Below, piece after piece: positions 1-9,735 of a stretch of 64,000 bases of DNA (within the stretch, counting starts at the first letter, position 1; each line of letters opens with the position of its first letter). This DNA is from Aselliscus stoliczkanus (Eukaryota > Chordata > Mammalia > Chiroptera > Hipposideridae). The position numbers were made by a program, and so were the translations under genes. The DNA lies in contig CM066735.1 in assembly GCA_033961575.1 (NCBI GenBank), positions 91,457,449 to 91,521,448 on the forward strand, in the 5' to 3' direction. The notes under the pieces are model-generated. The model was not told the DNA's origin, made no database searches, and saw nothing but the letters and a program-made list of their open reading frames with translations.

Positions 1-2328
1 CTCTACAGAGCAGGCAGAACTCTTTTAAATCAATGTATGGTGTGAACTGGATTCCTTCACGCAAACACTTCTTGAATGCCTATGTTATTAGACTGCTCAG
101 TGTCAGGGGTTTTGACAACTGAACAAGACAAAAACCCTTTGTCTTCAAGATGTCCTCTGCTCTAACTCGTTAAGAGATAAGTAAGATTCCTTCATTTAAG
201 AGAAAAAAGAGATGAAGAGAAAGGGAGAGGAGAAAACATAGAAGAGAAAGGAAAAAAATCCCCACCTACCTGCTGTGACCCTATACCCACCATAGGTTTT
301 TTTTTTTTCTTTCAGTCTGAAATTTTGGAGTGGAAGTAACAGAAAGATAGGTTAGGGGAACAAGCATATAAAAGAAAACCAGAAAGAATCAAAAGCTAGG
401 CAATCAAAAATATGGCAATAAAGAAGGGAGAAAATATGGACAAAATAAGGGCTAGTGGGAAGAGTAGGGCCCAAACTGGCTAGGAGGCACCACCTACCAC
501 AGGGTTGTTTTGAGAATTAAAATGAGGGGGGCGGGGGGGAGGGAGGCGGAAGAAACATCACCTCTTAGAGCAACAGACTTACAGTAGTCTCTCCTTAAAT
601 GTAGTGATCACCAGTTACTAATTATTCCTACTGGCTCCAATAGTATGGCTCTTTAATATCTCCCAAGAACTATAAAACACTTGTGTTAGACTGGATATAT
701 ATGGAAGGAGGGAGAGATCGTTTCACACTGTCTGTAATATGAAGTCCTACCTTTATTCAGAGACCATCTTTGAGTTTAAAAATAAAGGTAACGTCCTAAG
801 TTGACATGACCTCTGACCATAATTTTCACAAGGTGGGATATAGGGAGAGCTCTTAATCAGTCCTCTCCCTCTAGGAACATGTAGTGGCCTCGCTAGCGAA
901 AGGATACTAGCCTGATGGGATCACTGCTTCGTATCCTGAGGTCAGGTCCCTAGGTCATCTGAAGTTGGCCTCCCTGCCGATGTCTGCAGGTAGCATATGT
1001 ACTTGGGCAGAAAATCCAGACACTGGCTGTTACAGCTGTTAACACCTGGTTACCAGGCTGGAGTTAACCGAAAAGTGGACTAAGGCAAAAGACAACACTA
1101 CACAGACAAAAAGATGATAAAAAGATGAACTATCCTCTTTTATCTACAATAGTTAATGATATCTGAGATTTAAAGGTAAAACCCCTGTTTTGAGGAACCA
1201 AGGCCAACAAGAGATGGCAGGCCATCGAAAACTCAGTACTGGCAGCATTCCAAGCTGCCTAAACTAAAACTCCAGTGGTCAGTACCATATACTTTTCTTC
1301 AGTCAGCTTGGTGATACTAAGAAAGAGATCCAGGAGAAAATAACAGTAAAGTCAGTCTAACCCTAGAGGTGCCATGTTGCCATGGGCCCAATTCTACTGG
1401 CCCCCCAGTATAGAAAAAAAGATAAAAGAACGAAGATTTAACAATATGCCGGTGCAAGCACATTTTACGGACTGTACAGAAAACTGGCCATTTCCAAATT
1501 TCATAGTTCATCAAAATAATCTATAGAACTTAAAAAATTAAAGGTTCTGACCCCTCATCCCAGGCCTGCTGAGTGAAGAATATCCAGAGGGAGACCAAGA
1601 ATCTGTATTTTACTCTTAAAGGTCATCTTTAAGCAGGGACCTTGCATTTGGGAAACACCGGTACAGGTTAATGACAGTAGAACCACCAGTTTGGAACATA
1701 AGCTAACATTTTACAGCTTGTCACCTGTGATATCCAAATCAAGATAGCTATTTGTTTGGAATTAGCTTTCAGTTTGTGTGTAAACTTTTCTGAAAGTTTA
1801 GAGTTAAGGAATAAAGCACACAACATAAACTATGTAATAACAACCAAGAAAAAATGTGCCACACTTCCGTTAATCAAAAATGCAGAATAAAGGAGGATTG
1901 TAATAATAAAAATAACTCTGAGTGAAATAATGTCAAATATAGTTGAAATCATAAAGCAGGAACTAGAAGCCCTGGAGAAAACTCAATAGTATGGGTCCCT
2001 AACCTGCGGGTCTTCCGCCAGGGGGCTTGGGAATTACTGTGAAAGGTCTGAGAACCCACTGGAAAGACCACTGCTGCCTGAATAAACTTTAGAGACTCTT
2101 TAAAGCTGTTACTAGATGAATTCATGTAGCTTTTAGTCATATGCATTTTCTCAATCAGACAACAAAAATTATGATACAGGTGCCTGTAAACCTTTGGCCT
2201 TCCCCCCCACCCCTTCTTCCAAGTTCTTACTGGAAAAGTTAGGATGTACTGATCTAAAGGCTGGTAGACAGTCCCATTTTGGGGCGGGGTGGGGGTTGAG
2301 GGTGAGGGCAAAAGTTTACAACTCTCAG
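1..2328. other. UBE2E1 intron 3 segment, no gene
   Basis: AT-rich intronic sequence with no exon or convincing gene. A weak MIR-like trace lies near 480-540 (a run resembling the MIR 'agggttgttttgagaattaaaatgag' region). A G-rich run sits at 525-550. The last 18 bases (2311-2328) are the left target-site duplication of the following SINE. Confidence 0.6.
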
Positions 2329-2424
2329 GGCCGGCCGAGTGGCGCGGTGGTTAAGCGCTGGCTTGGGAAGCCAGCGGCCCCGGTTCGGTCCGACATGTGA
2401 GGGCCAGTGACACTGCCCTCAAAA

Positions 2425-2455
<31 letters not shown>

Positions 2456-2504
2456 ATACATACATACATACATACATACATACATACATACATAAAAATA
2501 AATA
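2329..2504 (+). repeat. tRNA-derived SINE, short (head-only) form, with microsatellite tail
   Basis: Complete copy of the short SINE family: a tRNA-like head with A-box-like (gccgagtggcgcggtggtta) and B-box-like (ggttcggtccgac) promoter segments, then 'gggccagtgacactgccctc' and an A-rich tail. A perfect 18-bp target-site duplication (2311-2328 and 2505-2522) marks L1-style insertion. The tail has expanded into (AAAT)n at 2421-2457 followed by (CATA)n to about 2494. Confidence 0.95.
2421..2498 (+). repeat. Compound (AAAT)n-(CATA)n microsatellite
   Basis: Two tetranucleotide arrays in tandem, about 37 bp of AAAT units then about 35 bp of CATA units, grown from the SINE tail. Likely length-polymorphic. 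The AAAT array contains repeated AATAAA strings on the SINE sense strand. Confidence 0.9.
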
Positions 2505-2682
2505 AAAGTTTACAACTCTCAGAAGGTCAGTGTCAAGGAGAAGAGGAAAAGAGAATCTCTATATGAGATTGTTCAGGGAAAGGTCTGTTCAAGCACCACA
2601 CCCATTTCTCTATAAAATGACTAACCAGGTTTACCCTCAAGTCAGCGTGTGCCTTTCCCAGCCTTCTCTCTCCCTAACTTTA

Positions 2683-2799
2683 TTTATTTTGTAATTTTTT
2701 TTTTAGAGGGTAGTGTCACTGGCCCTCATATGTGGGACCCGAATCTGGGCCGCTGGCGTCCCAAGCCAGCACTTAACCACCGCGCGACTTGGCCAGCCC
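2683..2799 (-). repeat. tRNA-derived SINE, short form, antisense
   Basis: T-rich tail at left, then the antisense of the standard head (agggtagtgtcactggccct ... ggccagcccc). Flanks carry an imperfect duplication (tctctccctaacttt / tctccccataacttt), so it is somewhat older than its neighbour. It forms an inverted pair with the plus-strand copy about 180 bp away at 2329-2504. Confidence 0.9.
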
Positions 2800-4163
2800 C
2801 TCTCCCCATAACTTTAAGAGAACATACTTCTGATTCCACAATAAGAAACAGGACTTCAATTTCAAACCGTGGTTGAAATAGACTTAAGAATGCCATGCAT
2901 GTAGTTAGTTAAATTGTGCAAGTTCTAAATTGGGAGATGGGGGGGTTGAAATTCAGGTATTAAGGAAAGTGGAGAACAAGAAGGCATGCCTTTGCCTTTC
3001 TTTTGTAACAAAAACACTTTCAAAATAAAAGTATAACATATAGAACTCTTATATAAAGCAAAAAAGAGTTGTGCCCTTAATTCAGTTTTTCTTCTAGTCA
3101 AAATAAATACAGCCGTGGCAAATATTTTAAGAAAAATAACAGCCATTTCCAATTTTGACACAATCTTTTCTTGTTTCTATAATGGTTTCTGACTTCATAC
3201 AAATCTATTAACATTCTGAGCAGGAGCTGCCATGTGCTTCAACCCACTTCTGTCCGGACAGGAAGGTGGCTGTTGACTGACAGGCACCGTCTCCACTGAG
3301 TAAACTCAATGACAAGGACCTTTCACCTCTAACAGCCTTCCCTACAACCCTAGAGAGACCCATCTTCTCTCCAATGACAGCTGGACAGGGTAGCGCAGGC
3401 CCTATAGTTCTTATGCCTCATTAATACTATATTGGTAATTACACAAAACGAAGAACTCTCAAATGGCAGGTAACTTGCTCAACACACAGTTTTAAACAGA
3501 ATTTGAATGGCATAAAGTGTAAACAATACAAGTCATTTAAGACATAATTTTAAGAAATTAATAAAACCAATTTTTAAAATGGTCATTAAAGCAGTCCTAT
3601 TAGAACTTAATTAAAAAATTTCCAAGATAACCACACAGGCTAATGTTTAAGCTTCATTTTGCTTTGTTTTAAAATGTTTTCGTGAGAACTCCCTCAGTCC
3701 CATCCTGAACACTAATTTATTACAGACTACTCTACTTGTTCTTTCATTTCAACAATTAGAAACCAAAGCTACATTTCAATTTTCAAATGATGGCACTGCT
3801 TTCTTACAAAGAACATCCTGGAAGCAAGATGAAAATTACAATCAACTTAACACATTGTATGTGGGAAACGAGTAAACTCGTCATATAGCTTTTTATGCCC
3901 GCTTACAAAGTGTTAAAAAAAAAAATTTATTTCTATCTCATCAACTTTTACATTTTTTATTGGGAGAGATGACCTTTGCTTACAAACAACAAACTTGATC
4001 ATCATCCCCAAAACCAGATGTGACAAAAACTGTTGATTGGCTAGTCCATGTTTATTCTCCTCTAATTTGTAGAAGCCTCATGATAAAGCAACCTAGTTGC
4101 TTATATAAAATGCTTACACCACAAAATCCCCCAAACTCCCACATTTCAACAGTAGCCTTAGAG
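2800..4163. other. Intron segment, no gene
   Basis: AT-rich intronic DNA without recognised repeats or exon-like blocks. An open frame at 2925-3161 on the minus strand has no recognisable protein character. Confidence 0.6.
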
Positions 4164-4382
4164 CAGTGCTTCGCAATTGGAGGTGATTTTTGTCCCTCGG
4201 GAGACACGCGGCAATGTCTGGAGACATTTTGGATGTCACATCTAGAAGGATTGCTACTAGCAGTACCAGTGGGTAGAGAGGCCAGGCACGCTGCTAAACA
4301 ATCTATGATGTACTGGATAGACCCCCACAACAAAGAATTCTCTCCACTCAAAATGCCAATAGTGCCAACGCTGAGAATCCTG
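4164..4382 (+). mobile_element. MER20-like hAT-Charlie MITE
   Basis: Diagnostic internal strings match the ancient mammalian MER20 element: 'ggcaatgtctggagacattt', 'gtgggtagagaggccaggca', 'acccccacaacaaagaattc' and the end 'gctgagaatcctg'. The span of 219 bp equals the usual full length. Ends show degenerate complementary termini (cagtgcttcgcaatt / gctgagaatcctg). Short open frames inside it are not genes. Confidence 0.9.
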
Positions 4383-4583
4383 CCTTAACGAAAATTTACT
4401 CAAGGTTAAGCTAGTCAAGGGGAAAGCTTCAATTTGAATCCCCGTTTGTCCGACTCTAGTGCTTATCCTCTTCGTTTTACTGCTCTGTGCCTGGTACAGG
4501 AAAAAATAAAACAAAACACATTCATATACAGGGCTGTTATTGTTAAAAGAGATTTGCATATGTCCTAAATTCCTATAGATGCC

Positions 4584-4734
4584 TGCTACTCGAAATGTGG
4601 TCCCTGGATAAAGCAACTCCACTGGGAGCTTGTTAGAGATGCAGATTCAGATTCCACCCCAGACCTAATGCATCAGGATTTCCAAGATTCCCCCAAATGA
4701 TTCCTATGCACATTCAAGTTTGAGAAGCCCACTA
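4584..4734 (-). mobile_element. MER5A-like hAT-Charlie MITE
   Basis: Matches MER5A in reverse orientation: a start resembling 'cgaaatgtggtccctgg', then 'gggagcttgttagagatgca', 'ccaccccagacctaatgcat' and the end 'caagtttgagaagcccac'. Diverged, so old. Confidence 0.85.
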
Positions 4735-4995
4735 CAGGTGACATTAGTGGCAATGAATATCAACTCTACTTTCTAATCTCCTAGACTTAAATTACCATGT
4801 GCATTATCTCACTCTCTCTTTCACTGTTTATAACTCTGTGAACTTAGAAAAGGATCAGTCCTGGTAATGCTTGACTCTGGGAAGACTAAAATCAATACCA
4901 TACACAAAACTTGAAAGAAAATGCTTCTAGGAAAAAAAAATCCACAATCAGATCTATATTCCCTACAATAAACATACTATTCAAAATCCATTCTT

Positions 4996-5414
4996 TTTTT
5001 CTTTTCTTTTAAGATTTTTATTGGGGAAACAGGGAAGAGGAACAGACAAGTTTCTGTCCTTTTGTTCTTCAGTCTAGTTGTGGAGGACATTGCTTCACTG
5101 GCCCATGTTGGCATCGTCACTGCGCTCTTCCCGGGTGAGGCAGATCGGTCACCAGCATCTGGATGGTCGCTCACAGTGGCTCCTGGCAGCTCACGCTGGC
5201 TGCCGGCCACTCACTGTAGCTCATGGCAGCCCACTGCAGCAGGGGCTGCAGCCTACACCGTCGATGGCAACTCACAGCAGCCCAGCTCCAGGTCGAGCTG
5301 TTGTTCACCGTCGTAGCTGTAGAGGGCACTGTCACTGGCCCTCATATGTGGGACCGAACCGGGGCCGCTGCCTTCCCAGGCCAGCGCTTAACCACCGTGC
5401 CACTCGGTCGGCCC
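4996..5414 (-). repeat. tRNA-derived SINE, long form, antisense
   Basis: Full-length long-form SINE read on the minus strand: tRNA-like head at 5414-5320, central body built from short repeated 'ggcagctcac/ctggctgccggccactcac' units, a conserved tail (the antisense of 'gaacaaaaggacagaaacttg') and 'ccccaataaaaatctt' before the A-tail. A perfect 15-bp target-site duplication (4981-4995 and 5415-5429) bounds it. Open reading frames of 75-117 codons here simply read through the SINE. Confidence 0.95.
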
Positions 5415-5429
5415 TCAAAATCCATTCTT

Positions 5430-7741
5430 AATTTATTCTTCTTTTGCTAAGAAATTCAAAGAGAATATGATAAAATAATATGAATGTAGCAGTCTACCAG
5501 AGGGAATCCTTAACTCCCACAAGGGTCTCCCAACAGACACTCTGGAAAGCTGCCTCTCCATGAGGGCTACTTAGCACATCCGGCAGAATTTGATAAAAAA
5601 TAAAAAACAGTTCTCGGCACCCCTTCATAAAATGGTAGTCATTTATAATCTAGACGTGAGCGGCAGAAGAAACTTTGAAAATCAGAAAAGCTCACTAAGG
5701 TGACTAACCAGGCTAATGACACGCATGGCTTACGGTGGGTGCTATTAAAAAGGGGAGCAATCACTTAGTTATCCGTCCTAATAACTAAGTTAGAGAGGCC
5801 TCCTCATACAAGGTGGTACTGCTAGGAATGTACTATTTAGGGTACTGTCCCTTGGAAAGAACCTTTAGACCAAGGGTCAACCTACAGGACTCCCCAGAAA
5901 AACTGGTGTCCACTTAACGAATTCACATGAGTAGTGCCCAGCGTATTTAAAGAGTGACGTTGAAACTGAGTGGATTCAAATAGGGACTCCATTTTCCTAC
6001 ATACGGGAGGGAAACGAACTCAGACACTCAGGATCGAAGCAACAGGATCCAGTTCCACCAAGAATGGCCTTCCCACAAAGCCCCCCAAAATCCTGAACTG
6101 AGTTTCCTCCAGCAGAAAGTAGATAAACCTTCAAAGGAATTTGATACTGACTTTTCATGAAGAACAAGGCTGACTGGAGGAGACCTATGGAAGAGGAAGA
6201 GCTTTTGTGAAATTTGTTCCAAACAAGAAAGAGAACCCATTTGTCTGTAGATATTTATACAGAAGGCTATGTGGGTGCACAATCTCTTACATGAGATTTT
6301 AACTTTCTAGACAGTAGTAATTTCCCACACATACCACAGGGCTTGGCATAATTAACAGTATTTAATGAGCTCGTGAAAATATGACCACTGTTTAGAATTA
6401 CATGACAATGTTTCCAAATGAGGTGAAACAACACCACAAAAAGCTCAATCTTGCCCACCTACCCATTCAATTGTAGTTTTACCTTATATGCTGCTGATTT
6501 AGAAAAAAACAATTCAGCCCTACTGGAAATTTACATTTGAACACTGAAAAAAATTAGATGCACACAGAGTAAGGATACAATTTTAAAAAGGAAAACTATT
6601 TTCAAGATAATCTGAAAATGACTCCAGTAGGGATGGCAAAGGAAGAGCAAAGACCTAAAAAAAAATCATGGATATCAGGGGTTCCTTGCTCTCAACTAGG
6701 GATGGCTGAGCAATGTGAGTTTAATAAACTGAGCTAAGAATCATGCTTTCACTTATGGAGTATTGGTATAGAAGTGGGGGTAGGTAGCAGGCAAGTGAAA
6801 TGACAAACTAGTCCTATGTCAAAGGCCTAAAAGATACTGGGGTGGAGGGGGGCATGACACACAGGAACCATCACAGAGAAGTAAATAAAAGATCCGCATC
6901 CCCTGTGTCTCCAAAGCTGTTTTCCTACGCAAGGTTAAACAGGTAGGTATTCAGGATCAAGGTGGATCAGACAATAGCTCTTTTCTAAACAAGCCTGACT
7001 TAGAACAATTCTAATTTGCTCCTTCCCCAGAGAAGTTAAAAAAACAGGGTCAGAGCAGAATGATGTTCTAAGACTGGTGATTACTCCTGAACTCCCAGTA
7101 AAAATACTCCAGAGCCAGCATCTCTGCCTTTGAGTCAAATGGTCCAATCCTGATTTTTTTTTTTGTAGCAATGCATAAATTAGCATATAAAAATGCCATC
7201 TAAGTAAGTAAATAGAAATCAATTATTAGTCTCTGGTTCTTACAGTAATCAGCTCACAGGGCCTACTAATACTAAGCACAACCAACTCTTCTCCTGGGAC
7301 AATTGTATTGTGGGTGTGGCAGCTGGGAGAAAGTTGAGTATCTTTAGATTTTTTGAGGGGATAAGGTGGGGTTAACACTTGTACCCATCACACATTAAGT
7401 GGTTATCCTCAAAAGCAGCAGTGCACAAGGAAAGCTAATTTAAAGGATACCAAAATTCTCAAAAAGTAACTTACCAAGTTTTACTCAATTCTAAGAAAAG
7501 ATTCTAAAACACATCTTTGACTATGAAATTATCACAGTTAAAGGTTTCCCATTCACTAACGCTCACCTCCTGTGCAGCAGCCTCCACACTAAAACTGCTA
7601 CTAATCCAGACTGCAGGCGGGCAGGGAGGGGGCTCCGGCAGTGGCAGATGTGGAAGGGGAGGTGTAATCGCACAAGAAACAGGCTCCAGCTAGCCATAGA
7701 GCAGAGGGCTGCTTAACTATCTTGCCGCAGTGATTTTTTGG
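5430..7741. other. Intron segment, no gene
   Basis: About 2.3 kb of intronic DNA with no repeat that I can name with confidence and no exon-like block. A short GC-richer patch with a donor-like 'ggag|gtgagcgtt' on the minus strand sits at 7560-7680, but no acceptor or coding frame supports an exon. Confidence 0.55.
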
Positions 7742-7889
7742 TCACTTATGTCACTGCAGATAAAGGGAGTATCACAATAAAGTGAGTCGTGATCTTTTTG
7801 CAGGTGGAGGGCCTTGCCTCCGAATTTGTAAAAAATGCAACATCTGTGAAAAGCAGTAAAACCAAGTACAATAAAATGAGGTATGCCTG
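7742..7889. mobile_element. Tigger1-derived deletion element
   Basis: The core 'caataaagtgagtcgtgatc tttttgcaggtggagggcct' and the terminal 'aataaaatgaggtatgcctg' followed by TA match the ancient pogo-like Tigger1 transposon with most of the transposase removed. The right terminal repeat and TA target are clear; the left terminus is not seen. Confidence 0.85.
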
Positions 7890-8247
7890 TACATTAAGAA
7901 TTAATATCTTGACTATGAAAAAAAAGCTTTAAACCTACCAACGATTGATAGAGTATACAGGCATTTCTCAAAAGAAACCCATATGGTCAAAAAACAAATT
8001 TTCAATCTTATGAATTGTGGTACAACCACAGTCTGATACTATGCAGCTCTCAAAGGAGAGGAGAGGTATGCATCCTGAACGGGGGTTAAAGAAACCCGTA
8101 TAGTCCTTTTAACTGGAAAAAGGAGGTTCTAGAACAGCATGCAAAACCACCTCATTTTTCCAAGATGTACCATATAACCAAACTCTTAATAGGATGAAAT
8201 GCAGGGGATTTCTTTTCTCCTTTAGACAGATCTAAATTAAAAATAAT
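7890..8247. other. Intron segment, no gene
   Basis: Short AT-rich spacer between the Tigger1 remnant and the next SINE. 'aaccacagtctgatactatg' and neighbouring words look like the 3' region of an old L1, but the piece is too short and diverged to call. Confidence 0.4.
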
Positions 8248-8358
8248 GGGGCCAGCCGAATGGCACGGTGGCTAAGCGCTGGCTTCGGAAGCCAGCGGCC
8301 CTGGTTCGTCTCACATATGAGGGCCAGTGACACTGCCCTCAAAATAAATAAATAAATG
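8248..8358 (+). repeat. tRNA-derived SINE, short form
   Basis: Standard short SINE (gggccagccgaatggcacgg ... cactgccctc) ending in an (AAAT)n tail. A short duplication around 'aataatg' flanks it. It pairs with the opposite-strand copy at 8684-8796. Confidence 0.9.
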
Positions 8359-8683
8359 AATAATGATCATGTTTAACTTTTATAATAACGAAGTATTTTC
8401 ATGCTGAAGAACATAACAAAGGGTAAAAGAAATGGAATCTAATCCACCTAGCAAGAGAAAGTAACGGAAAATGTAAAAAACGTTAACTATGATGATCTTA
8501 GTGTAAGTAGGGTTTCTGATTAGAAGGCCCGTACTTTAAGGATTTGGGGGTGGGGGTACTCAATCTGAGCTACTTAAACCCTGTTTTTGTAGACTGTGGC
8601 TTAGAACAGAGTTGCAAAGTATCAGAAGGGAGACTTCTGAGGAGTTCATTCCTGTCTCTTTCTCAGGGCCCAAATATGTTTTC

Positions 8684-8796
8684 TTTTTTCTTTCTTTTTT
8701 TTTAAGAGGGCAGTGTCACTGGCCCTCATGTGGGACCCGAACCGGGGCCGCTGGCGTCCCAAGCCAGCTCTTAACCACCGCGCCACTCAGCCGGCC
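8684..8796 (-). repeat. tRNA-derived SINE, short form, antisense
   Basis: Standard short SINE in reverse, with a pyrimidine-rich complement of the A-tail at left. A perfect 15-bp duplication, cccaaatatgttttc, flanks it (8669-8683 and 8797-8811). Confidence 0.95.
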
Positions 8797-8811
8797 CCCA
8801 AATATGTTTTC

Positions 8812-9599
8812 AATAGTGACCCACTGATTTACTGCATATTCGGCTGAAGATCTAAAACAGCCATTCATAGGAAATGAATATGATTGCTCCCTTCCCCAAC
8901 TTACTTACAGCCCGATGAAGGCCATCAGTGGTTACAAGGGATTATGGTCTTCTCCTGTGGTCGCATTAAAGGGCAGCCTGGCCCTATGATAAAAGCCTCC
9001 ACTGACATTTAATTTGAAAGCTCTAGCCCTGTCTTGCCTCCTCCTCCTTCCTCTCTCTCCTCAGTCCAAGCACTTTTTCCTACCCTTGTCTTTCTACCAC
9101 GCTCCCAGACATGGAGCTGAGAGACAGACCGAATCCAGGGAGAGACTGCAAACCCTCCAACAGTGTAAATCAAAGGGGCTCAAGTTTACTCCAAAAGCCG
9201 GATGCAAATACTTTTCAAAAAAAGGCAAGGGGATCTGATAGCCTACTCTGCAAACACATCTACGAAATATCAACTGCTAGATAAGATGATCTATTCAATT
9301 TATCGAAATAATCTACGAGAGCGTATCTAAATAGTCAAAACATGAAAGACTTGAAGTGGGTGAATTTAATTGTATGTAAATTATATTGAGGTAAAGTAGA
9401 TAAAAATTTACCTAAGAATAAGCAAAAAAATAAAAAAATAAAGTTTGAATTCCATTCTCCAAGGTTTATGAGGTATCAGTTTGCTCTGGCCTAATATGTG
9501 TACACTTAAAATATCATTCCAAGCACCAACACAAATCAAAAGCAGAAAAATAACATGTGCAGAGAAACATCATTTTCCAAGTTCTTTCATAAATTTTGA
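8812..9599. other. Intron segment, no gene
   Basis: AT-rich intron without recognised repeats. The small open frame at 9014-9238 has low-complexity composition and no recognised domain. Confidence 0.5.
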
Positions 9600-9735
9600 C
9601 TGTTTTGATCTTTACTCAAATCCTTTGGATCAAGAAAGGTAACATTATCCCCACTTTAAAGGCAGGGAAACAGACGCAGGTGGCTAAGTGATATGTTTGT
9701 ATCAAGTCGTAAAGCTAGGAAGTCACAGTTCTGAC
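9600..9735 (-). repeat. MIR SINE remnant
   Basis: Reverse-oriented MIR: 'ttatccccactttaaaggca gggaaacagacgcag' followed by 'taaagctaggaagtcacagt', corresponding to the conserved MIR core and the 'pool of exon variables' region in degraded form. Confidence 0.75.

Noticed and set aside
2421..2498. CRISPR-like array
   Set aside because: Tetranucleotide microsatellite from a SINE tail; no spacers, and the genome is mammalian.
2649..2876. A recurring peptide motif (GSVTGPHMWDPN-like) in frames at 2649, 5078, 8612, 26797, 31561, 35223, 54827, 62415, 63727 and elsewhere
   Set aside because: It is the antisense translation of the SINE head, not a protein family.
7560..7680. Alternative UBE2E1 exon with a donor-like ggag|gtgagcg on the minus strand
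   Set aside because: No acceptor with proper tract and no frame matching UBE2E1.
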